A DNA stretch of 64,000 nucleotides, taken from positions 4,019,001-4,083,000 of the forward strand of contig JAINUG010000005.1 in the NCBI GenBank assembly GCA_029706075.1, in the 5' to 3' direction. The notes under the pieces are model-generated. The model saw only the letters and a program-made list of their open reading frames with translations. It ran no database searches and had not been told where the DNA came from. This stretch comes from Aldrovandia affinis (taxonomy: Eukaryota; Chordata; Actinopteri; Notacanthiformes; Halosauridae). Position numbers and translations under genes: made by a program. Of this stretch, positions 45,908-55,287 are shown piece after piece (the stretch's first letter is position 1; each line of letters starts with the position of its first letter).

Positions 45908-46568
45908 CTAAGGTGTCATCAGCTCTTGGCACCAGTGTGTTCGGCACTTATTGGGATCCATACCTTCTCCGGTTGTGACTCTACAAGTGCCTTTTATGGC
46001 AAGGGCAAAAGAAAGCCATTTTCTGTTGCTTGCGAAAAAAATATGAATACCTGACTGCCTTTACAAATCTGGGTAGCAGCCTACCTTTGCAATACTTTGC
46101 AAATACATGTGCCACCTGTATGACCAGTCAGCTGCTGAAAATGTTAATTAGGCACGATACAAGGTGTTCTGCATGGCATCATCAGCTTTGCCAGAACTAT
46201 CCATTCCCCCCACAAGTGACGCCCTGTACCAACACTGCAAAAGGGCAAACTACCAAGCAGCAATAATGAGATAATCTCTTAAAGCCAAGATGTGTGCCCC
46301 ATCACCTGCTGGCAATGGATGGCACCTTGAGGATGGGGACTTAACAGTGACCTGGATGACTAGAAATCCTGCCCCTGAAAGTGTGTTGCAGGTAGTCCAC
46401 TGCAGTTGCAGGCAAGGCAAATGCGAGACAGGAAGATGTTCCTGTATGTCTGCAAGACTGTCTTGTACAGATTTATGTCGGTGCCAAAATTGTGAAAATG
46501 TTTTCAAAGAAACTGAGGAAAGGGCTACATGTGATGATAGCTCTCCTGATAGTGATAGTGATGACTAA
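45908..46568 (+). pseudogene. CXC-domain protein, C-terminal half, right-arm copy
   Basis: Continues the spacer gene after a frame break near 45905. IHTFSGCDSTSAF is at about 45957-46000. The region matching the left-arm copy then has two in-frame stops (at about 46150, where the left arm has GAG, and near 46274). From 46290 the frame is open: MCAPSPAGNGWHLEDGDLTV, the same Cys array, and then an acidic end (TCDDSSPDSDSDD) with a normal stop at 46568. This C-terminus looks original; the left arm has lost it by frameshift. Confidence 0.65.
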
Positions 46569-47037
46569 GAGACTTGCCGTGTTACCTGGGAGATGTTGGG
46601 TGGGGGTGGGGTGTTTCTGATCTATAGACTTGGGACACTTTTTTGTCTTGCTTTGACACAGACTGTTCTAACTGTTCATAAAGATGATGGTTTTGTTGAG
46701 GTGTACTTTTGAATTTTATTTAAATCAAATAAACTTTTATTTAGATTAATTTAACATCACAAAATATCTCATCAGTGTACTTGTACAGTTTTGTGCATGT
46801 ATTGCTTCAGAACGGCATCTCTGTGTCATCAAACTTCACCTTTGTTGCTTCTTAGCTTAGCTCTGTAATGTAGTCAAATTGTGCATTGTTATCGTTGAAT
46901 GTCCATTACTTTGTCAAATCTCGGTCGACGTAGACCTCTGCCTACGGTTCTATATGTACTGTAGCTGTCAATGGCCTCACAGATGCTGCAAGAATAAAGT
47001 TGCAAGCAGAACCCTCAGCATATGATTTTCGTTTTTT

Positions 47038-47225
47038 ATTCACATTCATTACATTACATTACAGGCATTTAGCACATTCTTTTATCCAAAGCGACTTACA
47101 ATAAGTGCATTTAACGTAGGTAAGCAAGAGAACTGCTAGTCACCGGAAATCATAAGTACATCTCCCTACTAAACAAGCATCCAAGAGCATAACCAGGGCT
47201 GAGGTAAGTGCAAGAACAAATCTAT
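47038..47225 (-). mobile_element. L2-type tail inside the right arm
   Basis: Mirror image of 44075-44280 (TACATTACATTACAGGCATT ... GCGACTTACAATAAGTGC). Confidence 0.75.
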
Positions 47226-47411
47226 CTTATCTGATAATTACATTTTGCGCAGGCAGTTAGCATTTGGGCAAAGATATCTCACAAAAAAAGTAATTCCGGG
47301 TCAAAATATCGCATTTCGCATCGACATTTCAATGAAATTTCACCAGAAACAAAATAAAATGTTAAATTAACGTCCTGGATACCTTTTATTTAGTCCTGAA
47401 CTTGCGATATA

Positions 47412-47503
47412 TCATTTTGAACGCACTAAACACACTTTCGGAGGACTTTGGCAGGATTTTCTTCGTCTTCGTTACTGCTTGTTAACGCCGTGGAGGCACA
47501 CAT
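47412..47503 (-). other. Small frame near the right end of the palindrome
   Basis: Mirror of 43824-43916; one A is missing in the AAAAG run, so the frame shifts after PAK. Confidence 0.35.
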
Positions 47504-47989
47504 CTTGGAAGCTAGTTCCGAAAAGCGGCCACCTTATTGGTCTAGCGCGATCACGTGACGGCCGCTTCACCACTCGTAAACAAACTATTGATTACGCCCG
47601 GGACGTACTAGTGCCGAATTAAAACACTGATTATAAAATAACTGCAGGATTCCACAAGTAGAACTTTTTTTTTCTCGCTCAACACCAATAGATCTTTTTT
47701 ATAAAGTAAAAAGTGTGTAGTCGGGTTTGATGGGAACGAGATGAAACGAAAAACGGGTTCACCTTATGGCCTATAAGGTAGTGGAGGTGCTGTCACACCA
47801 ATTGTTGTCCGGGTGCCAATATGAGCCCGGGGTGATGTAATCCGGGTGAATATCAGTCCGGGGTGATGTAATCGGGTGATGTCATCGGAATTTTGGACTG
47901 CAGTTGCTATGCCAACATGACGTGCTCGCATTCCTGAGTGAGAAAACGCAAAAGAATGTGTCCGGGTGATGTCATTTAGCTACGAATAA

Positions 47990-48990
47990 GCTGTACAGCT
48001 AAGTTAGCTGCCTTGCTACGAACATAATATATGAAATATAATATATAATTATATTATAATTATATAGCCAGCTAGCTACGGACATAACAATATGCATTGT
48101 CTGTTCAGCTGCACAGTTAAATTAGCTGCCTTGCTACGAACATAATATATGAATTATAATATAGAATTATAGGCTATTATAATTATATAGCCAGCTAGCT
48201 ACGGACATAACAATATGCATTGTCTGTTCAACTGCACAGTTAAGTTAGCTGCCTTGCTACGAACATAATATATGAATTATAATATAGAATTATAGGCTAT
48301 TATAATGATATAGCCAGCTAGCTACGGACATAATAGTATCCTTTGTCTGTTCAGCTGCACAGTTAAGTTAGCTGCCTTGCTATGAATATAATATATGAAT
48401 TATAATATAGAATTATAGGCTATTATAATTATATAGCCAGCTAGCTACGGACATATTAGTATCCTTTGTCTGTTCAGCTGCACAGTTAAGTTAGCTGCCT
48501 TGCTACAAATATAATATATGAATTATAATATAGAATTATAGGCTATTATAATTATATAGCCAGCTAGCTACGGACATAATAGTATCCTTTGTCTGTTCAG
48601 CTGCACAGTTAAGTTAGCTGCCTTGCTATATGAATATAATATATGAATTATAGGCTATTATAATGATATAGCCAGCTAGCTACGGACATAATAGTATCCT
48701 TTGTCTGTTCAGCTGCACAGTTAAGTTAGCTGCCTTGCTACGAATATAATATATGAATTATAATATAGAATTATAGGCTATTATAATGATATAGCCAGCT
48801 AGCTACGGACATAATAGTATCCTTTGTCTGTTCAGCTGCACAGTTAAGTTAGCTGCCTTTAATATAATATAATTATATATAGAATTATAGGCTATTATAA
48901 TGATATAGCCAGCTAGCTACGGACATAATAGTATCCTTTGTCTGTTCAGCTGCACAGTTAAGTCAGCTGCCTAGCTACGAACATAATATA
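47990..48990 (+). repeat. ~120 bp satellite-like tandem array, ~8 units
   Basis: Unit landmarks TTAGCTGCCTTGCTACGAA, AATTATAATATAGAATTATA, AGCCAGCTAGCTACGGACAT, and TTTGTCTGTTCAGCTGCACA recur about every 115-125 bp, from ~48000 to ~48990. Units 3-8 share ATAGTATCCTTTGTCTG, while units 1-2 have CAATATGCATTGTCTG, so the array spread from one side. Lengths differ by small AT indels. Confidence 0.92.
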
Positions 48991-49074
48991 TGGATCGCCT
49001 GCTTAGATGGCTAGTGAAATACTTGCTAGTAAAATACAAATCGTGATAACAGATAACCTTTATCATTTCCTTTA

Positions 49075-49165
49075 AGGGAACCAGATGCAGATGCAGTCTC
49101 AATATTTAAGTCTAGACTAAAAATGCACCACTAAAAATGCACCATGACAGCCAGGCTTACAATCA
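49075..49165 (+). pseudogene. LINE C-terminal scrap
   Basis: DADAVSIFKSRLKMH on the plus strand resembles the very C-terminus of L2/CR1-like LINE proteins (S-x-x-FKSRLK). Only ~20 residues. Confidence 0.45.
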
Positions 49166-49511
49166 ATTATAGTCTAGACACAGAGCTGGAGAAGCCATAG
49201 AGTATTGTGGGGCAGAAACCTTTCCTTAATGAGACCTCTCAACAGCTGTGACCCCTCTTCTCATGGGTGCATTCTTGATAGGTGTGTATGTTTCCTTGCC
49301 CTTCACATGACTGCATAGATTATCCATCTCTGTCCAAGTACTGGCAGGGTCACTTGTTGCCAGATCTTAAATCTGTTCATACTGCTATGAATTGCTCTTC
49401 CCTAATTGCCAGTACTTGTCTCCATCTCCCACTGGTGGGGCACCTGCTCTGAGTCCCAAGCATGCTGCATCTTCAAAACCCACTGTCCATCCGTCCCTTC
49501 CATCCCAGCTG
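49166..49511. other. No feature seen
   Basis: Decayed sequence between the LINE scrap and the Tc1 remnant, possibly part of the same LINE 3' region; not assignable. Confidence 0.35.
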
Positions 49512-49765
49512 GTCAAAGGACTGGTCAAAGATCCCTCACAATATGTTCACCAATCTCATAAAACTCTATAGAAGGCACAGAACTGTTATCCTTGCTAAGG
49601 GTGGGTGAATAAAGTACTGAAAACAAGGGTGTGACATTTTTTAGCATACAATATAGCTAATTTCCTGTGTTGTTTATTTTATACAACCTTCCTTGCTCAT
49701 CTTTATCAAGTGTGTAAATAATAATTAATAATAATAATTAATTAAAGTTTGGATGATACTATACT
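49512..49765 (+). mobile_element. Tc1-like remnant, same family as 8276-8778
   Basis: AAAGATCCCTCACAATATGT and CAATCTCATAAAACTCTATA match CAAAGATCCCCCAATATGTT ... AATCTCATGAAACACTATAG at 8481-8525. Later AGCATACAATATAGCTAATT and GCTCATCTTTATCAAG match the 3' region of that copy. No end repeats seen. Confidence 0.65.
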
Positions 49766-50407
49766 TGCAAGGCCTTATTAGTTAAAAAGAGCTCTAAAGT
49801 TTGAGCTGAGCGCTATAATGCATTCTCCAGCGTTGATATTCCGAAAGATTAATCAGTGTCATTCATCATGTGTCACAAGACCAGAGTAAAGGAGGCTGGC
49901 CAGAGGGAAATTCAGTGAATTAATGTTGGAAATTTGTATTCAGTGCACACACACATAAATTGTACCCACCAAGGCAGGACGTCAAGAACAGTGTAAGTCC
50001 TGTATTTTTGCAGCTGTGGTTTGATTTTTTCCCCCAGGGCTTCTGTACCATAACCTTAATTTTCTGCAAATAGTTAAAGTATATGCTTTATATTTATTTA
50101 TGTCAACCAAACATTTGGCTGTCAGTGATTCATGAAAAATACTTTGGAAGCTAGAAAAGTGTAATACTTGCTAAAATGTCACTAAAAGGTAACATGCAGT
50201 AGTGCTATAGTGGTTAATCTGAATGAAACTCTAGATACCAGAATGAAAGAACCTTTCAAATGAATTGGCAGCTGGAATCAAAATCATTGGTGGGGCCCAT
50301 TAATTCATATTGAAGTTCATACCATTTGAACAAAATCATAGATTTGAAAAGGAGAATGGTCATGTAGCTTGCATTGTAATCAATATTATAGACAGAGGTG
50401 CACATAA
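49766..50407. other. No feature seen
   Basis: AT-rich sequence without recognised gene or element. Confidence 0.4.
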
Positions 50408-50768
50408 TATTTAAATATTTTAAAATATGATCCTTCTATAATCAGGGGTGCATATAAGTGGTACAACAGTACGCATTCGCATCCTCAAACGTTAATTGCA
50501 TACCAAGCAAGATGACAAACTTACCAGTGATGGACTGATCAAACTTAGTCGCGTATGTTTGAAAAGTTTGTCGTTAATTAACTGTTAATTAACTTACCAG
50601 TGATGGACTGATCAAACTTAGTCGCGCATGTTTGAAAAGTTTGTCATCTTGCTTGGTACACAATTAACATTTGAGGACGGATTAACATTTGAGGACACGA
50701 ATGTGTACTGTCGTACCACTTATATGCACCCCTGATTATAGAAGTATCATATTTTAAAATATTTAACT
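50408..50768. mobile_element. Fold-back element, hAT-like ends, internal direct repeats
   Basis: Outer arms: AAATATTTTAAAATATGATC then TTCTATAATCAGGGGTGCAT and ATAAGTGGTAC are repeated inverted to 50766. The interior carries two direct copies of a ~65 bp block (TTACCAGTGATGGACTGATC ... TTGAAAAGTTTGTC) at about 50520-50580 and 50594-50646. CAGGGGTG...CACCCCTG could be hAT-type termini with flanks that themselves are inverted. Confidence 0.75.
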
Positions 50769-50927
50769 TTGCTCTCTATTTCCTGGTGGGGCACAGCTCT
50801 GCTGGCCCATTATGAATAGCCTTGGTTTTAAACATTCTTTAAAATAAAAAAGCTAGGCTACTCACATAAAAAGCATATAATCTATATCCACTGCAATCCC
50901 TTGAGATGGCATAAATTCATACATTTA

Positions 50928-51105
50928 CATTTTACATTTTAAGCATTTAGCAGACGCTCTTATCCAGAGCGACTTACAAGATGTGCATTAATACATGGTA
51001 AGAACAATCATAGTTAGCGCACGAGACCAGTGCAGGCATACAGCAATAGACATCATTGCAGGCATCTGCGTACCATACCTGTAACACCGGGAAGGAAAAG
51101 ATTAG
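50928..51105 (-). mobile_element. L2-type 3' tail copy
   Basis: TTAAGCATTTAGCAGACGCT, TTATCCAGAGCGACTTACAA, then GTACCATACCTGTAACACCG: same tail family as 38930 and 58690. Confidence 0.85.
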
Positions 51106-52369
51106 TGAATTCACTTGCCCAAGTGCAATGAATAGTGTAGAAATCATGAGGCATTGCATTAGAATATGTCTTGTTTAGTTTGTGTGAGTGACATGGCTCA
51201 AATTGTTTGGTTTCATGTTGATATTGTCACTCTAGCGAACCCACCCGCCATGACACCCCCTCAAGATCGTACACAAGCGTCAACAAAACAAATATATGGC
51301 CAACAAAACCCCTTTAAAAAATATATATATATGGCCCATTCTACTGAATTGGTTCAAAGTCAGTTTGGAAATATTTTGAAATTTTTATGTTTTATTCCCA
51401 AAACTTTGTCCGTATATATATTGTACCATATCTAAAGTACATATATCTAGTAAAAGTACCGTCAATTTTTATATTGTATTTTCAGACTCTTTTGGAATGT
51501 TTTTCCTCTCCCAAAAATTGTCACTACCGAAACATAGTAATACACTATAGTAAAAAAGTATTATATGAATCTGTTAAGATTGTGTTTCCTTCCCTTCTCT
51601 AAAGAGTATTTTTATAAATTTTTAAAAATGTTTTTTTCCAAATTTCAAAGTTCAGTTTATACAATTCATCAAAATCTAAATGCAATCTTACTCTGTAAAA
51701 TGCATAACACTGATCATATTGATTTCAGAGTTAATGATTGATGAAATTGAACATACATTTAACCAATCAGTATCATAACATTTTAGTTTATAACTCAATA
51801 TACTTTATTTTTTACAAAACACCCAGTGTTTCGGTAGTGACTGCACTGTTTCGGTAGTGACCACAGTATTTTGTTTGCAAGGTTGTATCATATTCCCTCA
51901 ACCTTATTGCTTAATCTTAACTCATAACATGCCTTATGTTGGGAATATTACAAACACAAATGTTTTGTGTTCAATAAAATAATTTTATTTTTGAAGACAT
52001 AACAATTGTTCATCCATAACCATTTAAAGTACAAACATGACTTATCAATGGAAAATAATTACCCAAGTGGGTTCAGTAAAAGAGAAGAAGAAGAAAACAT
52101 TGACAAATAACATTGATATTATGCTGTTGCTGTCAGGCTTCTGAACGCTAACTAATGTATCCTCGAAAGGTCTGTAACAAATAGATTCCGCTAGCCGCGA
52201 TGCTAATTTTCGCTATGTTAAACTCAATTGACTTATGCTAAAAATGTTAGCGATCTAAAAGTCCGCTATTTTTTGCTTTTGGGGTCTTTCAGGGTGGATG
52301 GGAGGTCCCTCCAAGGCAATGGTGAGGGAAATACTGAAAATAGATGATTGAACATTCCATTTTGCTAGC

Positions 52370-52560
52370 ATAACTAAAGAATGCTAGCAAGCACATGGCT
52401 AGCAAACAGCTTTGAAAACATCATATTTTGCATAAAACCCCCAAAAGTTTACTTTATTGAAGAGAATATGTGTTCCATTCTTAAAGTTACACACTGATTT
52501 TCAGACTTTGGAACACATCTATTTCAAAATGATGGGATTTAACTACTTACCATTACATTT
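52370..52560 (+). repeat. Internal direct repeat, copy 1
   Basis: Begins CATAACTAAAGAATGCTAGC, includes CCCCCAAAAGTTTACTT and TTTTCAGACTTTGGAACAC, ends ACTACTTACCATTA. Repeated at 52628-52845. Confidence 0.9.
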
Positions 52561-52627
52561 AGTCACTACCGAAACTGCCATAGGTTTCGATAGTGACGGT
52601 TTCGGTAGTGACAATTCTAGGTAACTT

Positions 52628-52845
52628 TGAGCATAACTAAAGAATGCTAGCAAGCACATGGCTAGCATACACATCTTTGAAGAGGTGTACACACATAAAA
52701 ACATAATATTTTGCATAAAACCCCCAAAAGTTTACTTAATTGAAGAGAATATGTGTTCTGTGGTGACGATTCTTAAAGTTACAAACCGATTTTCAGACTT
52801 TGGAACACATTTATTTCAAAAGTATGGGATTTAGCTACTTACCAT
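52628..52845 (+). repeat. Internal direct repeat, copy 2
   Basis: Same order as 52370-52560, with ~25 bp and ~13 bp insertions (ACATCTTTGAAGAGGTGTAC; TGTGGTGACGAT). Confidence 0.9.
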
Positions 52846-53341
52846 GCAGCCATGAGGGACAGGGAGGCAGTGTCACTGCCTGGTCAAAAATGCAGGGGTG
52901 TGGCTAAAAACCAGGCTCAGCCAATGGACTAAAACTATGGGGTTTCGGTAGTGACATGAAAACGGGGGACAAGATGTTTTTGTATAGTTTTTTTAATTTA
53001 AAAATTAAACCCACAATAAATCTAAACTTCTGTTTAAACTTAACCATAAAGATCTTTGAAATTACACCATTGAACAAAATCAAAAAAATGTTTTAAGTGT
53101 TATTTACATACATTTAAATTTAGGGGTCAGGGTTTGGGACAGCTACTTCCCAATAGAAAGTACCCTATAAATGATGTTTTTTTTAAATTTAGCTTATCAC
53201 TATCTCATTTAATGCCTTGGGTTTAAATAGATCATAACATATTCTTAGTAAATATCTATGTCTGAATACTTAATTGTTTTGTTAAATCGTTTTTCTTGTT
53301 GTGGGACCGCACTTTGAACTAATTCGGTAGAATGCCCCATA

Positions 53342-54239
53342 TACACTACTGGTCAAAAGTTTTAGAACACCCCCATTTTTCCAGTTTTTACAGAAATGTA
53401 AGCAGTTCAAATCCAGTGAATAACCTGAAATGATACAAAGGTAAGCAGTAAACTGCCAGAGGTTTAAAAAAAAAAGTTCAGGTTACCAAAAACTGAAAAA
53501 GAATGTAAATTTCAGAGTTATAAAAAAGGCCCTTTTCAGGGAACAAGTAATGGGTTAACGTGGGTTAACAGTCACTCTGTGCAAGTCACCGACTCTGGAT
53601 CCAGCAAAAGAGCCCAGACCATCACACTTCCTCCTCCATGTTTGACAGTTGGTGTCACACACCGAGGAACCATCCTTTGTGTACTCGATGGCCTACAAAA
53701 ACCTTTCAAAATTTCAATTTTGATTAATCGGTCCATAAGACCTTCTTCCAGTCTCCAGTAGTCCACTGGCGGTGCTTCATGGCCCAGGCAAGCCTCTTTT
53801 TCTTATTTTGCCATCTTAGCATCTTACTCGACCTGTCAAGCCTGCAGCTCAAAGTCTTCTCTTCACAGTTGAAACTGAGACTTCCTTACTTCGACCAGTG
53901 TTAAGCTGTGCTTGAAGCTGTTGTCCTGTGAGCCACCTATCACCCAAGCTGTTGACTCTCAGAAACTTGTCTTCTGATTTCGTTGTGGCTTTGGGTCTGC
54001 CAGACCTCTTCCTGTCAGAGTTTCCTCCAGTTTCCAAGTGCCTTTTGATGGTGTAGGAAACTACTATATATAATATACATTATTTTTCAGTTTTTGGTAA
54101 CCTAAACTTTTTTTTTATACCTCTGGCAGTTTATCGCTTACCTTTGTACCATTTCAGGTTATTCACTGGACTTGAACTGCTTAAATTTCAGTAAAAACTG
54201 GAAAATGGGGGTGTTCTAAAACTTTTGACCAGTAGTGTA
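53342..54239 (-). mobile_element. Tc1-like element, internally deleted
   Basis: Ends TACACTACTGGTCAAAAGTT (53342) and its inverse, AACTTTTGACCAGTAGTGTA (54239). Subterminal ~180 bp is also inverted (TGCCAGAGGTTTAAAAAA against TACCTCTGGCAG). The minus strand keeps two transposase pieces: 53849-54037 (RKRSGRPKATTKSEDKFLRV, the GRPR linker and second helix-turn-helix) and 53572-53766 (YWRLEEGLMDRLIKIEI, VTPTVKHGGGSVMVW). The C-terminal D and E region is deleted. Confidence 0.88.
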
Positions 54240-54243
54240 CATA

Positions 54244-55287
54244 TACACTCAGTGGCCACTTTATTAGGTACACCTGTACACCTGCTCGTTAATGCAATTA
54301 TCTAATCAGCCAATCATGTGGCAGCAAGTCACTGCATAAAAGCATGCAGATATGGTCAAGAGGTTCAGTTCTTCTTCAGACCAAAAATCTGAATGGGGAA
54401 GAAATGTGATCTAAGTGACTGACTGTGTGCCAGACGGGGTGGTGTGAGTATTTCAGAAACAGCTGATCTCATGGGATTTTCATGCACAACAGTCTCTAGA
54501 GTTTACAAAGAATGGTGTGAAAAACAAAAAGCATCCAGTGAGCGGCAGTTCTGTGGGTGAAAATGCTCCACTCCTGTCAGCTAACAGGAAAGTGAGGCTA
54601 GTGGGCACAGGCTCACCAAAACTGGACAGTTGAAGATTGGAAAAACGTTGCCTGATCTGATGAATCTCGATTTTTACTGCGACATGCAGATGGTAGGGTC
54701 AGAATTTGGCATAAACAACATGAATCCATGCATCCATCCTGCCTTGTGTCAACGGTTCAGGCTGGTGGTGGTGGTGTAATGGTGTGGGGAATGTTTTCTT
54801 AGCACACATTAGACCCCTTAATACCTACTTGAGTCTTTTTGCTGACCATGTGCATCCCTTTATGTCCACATTTTACCCATCTTCTAATAGCTACCCCCAG
54901 CAGGATAATGCACCATGTCACAAAGCACATGTAATATCAAGCTGGTTCCACAAACATGACAATGAGTTCAGTGTACTCCAATGCCTCCACAGTCACCAGA
55001 TCTCAGTCCAATAGAGCACCTTTGGGATGTGGGTGGAATGGGAGATTGATGCCAACATGAATGGACCAGAATCTCTGAGGAATGTTTCCAGCACCTTGTT
55101 GAATCCATGCAACAGGCGTGATGCCATCATGTCAACATGGACCAGAATCTCTGAGGAATTTTTAAAGCACCTTCAGTAAAATGAATCCATGCCACAAACA
55201 ATTATTCAGGCTTTTCTGGGTGGGCAAGCAGGGGGTCCTACCCAGTACTAGAAAGGTGTACCTGAAATAAAGTGGCCACTGAATGTA
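54244..55287 (+). mobile_element. Tc1-like element, near full length, decayed
   Basis: Ends TACACTCAGTGGCCACTTTA (54244) and AAAGTGGCCACTGAATGTA (55287). The plus-strand gene is broken: GRRNVI-like start (GEEMxSK at about 54395), RGGVSISET-like helix-turn-helix text, RQFCG, and DESRFLL-type text (TCTCGATTTTTACTGCGACA at 54664). Then come VMVWGMFS (54780), PQQDNAPCHKAHVISSW with the second Asp (~54898), and a frameshifted SPDLSPIEHLWDVG (~54998). The C-terminal segment is partly duplicated (ATGGACCAGAATCTCTGAGG at 55061 and 55137). Confidence 0.85.

Larger units (their letters stand above)
43549..47771. mobile_element. 4.2 kb palindromic (inverted-duplication) element
   Basis: The outer ends are inverted: GGCCGTAAGGTGAAC at 43549 against GTTCACCTTATGGCC ending 47771, next to TA-rich flanks. 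The left arm (43549 to about 45386) matches the right arm (about 45705-47771) in reverse complement almost throughout. About 245 bp of the right arm (45740-45984) is missing on the left. The ~320 bp spacer holds the only unpaired part of a gene. Both arms contain the same gene end, the same L2/SINE tail and the same small outer frame, so the duplication happened after those were in place. The superfamily is not known to me. Confidence 0.85.
51333..53338. mobile_element. 2 kb TIR element with a 14 bp motif array, unassigned
   Basis: Inverted ends GGCCCATTCTACTGAATTGG (51333, continuing TTCAAAGT) and AATTCGGTAGAATGCCCC (ending 53338, preceded by ACTTTGAACT). AT-rich flanks (ATAT both sides) suggest insertion at AT or TATA. 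The interior has seven copies of GTTTCGGTAGTGAC or close variants and a ~200 bp duplicated block, but no convincing protein (the longest frames lack motifs). Superfamily unknown. Confidence 0.75.

Noticed and set aside
47990..48990. Regular repeats resembling a CRISPR array
   Set aside because: Whole ~120 bp units repeat with no unique spacers of constant size; AT-rich eukaryotic satellite.
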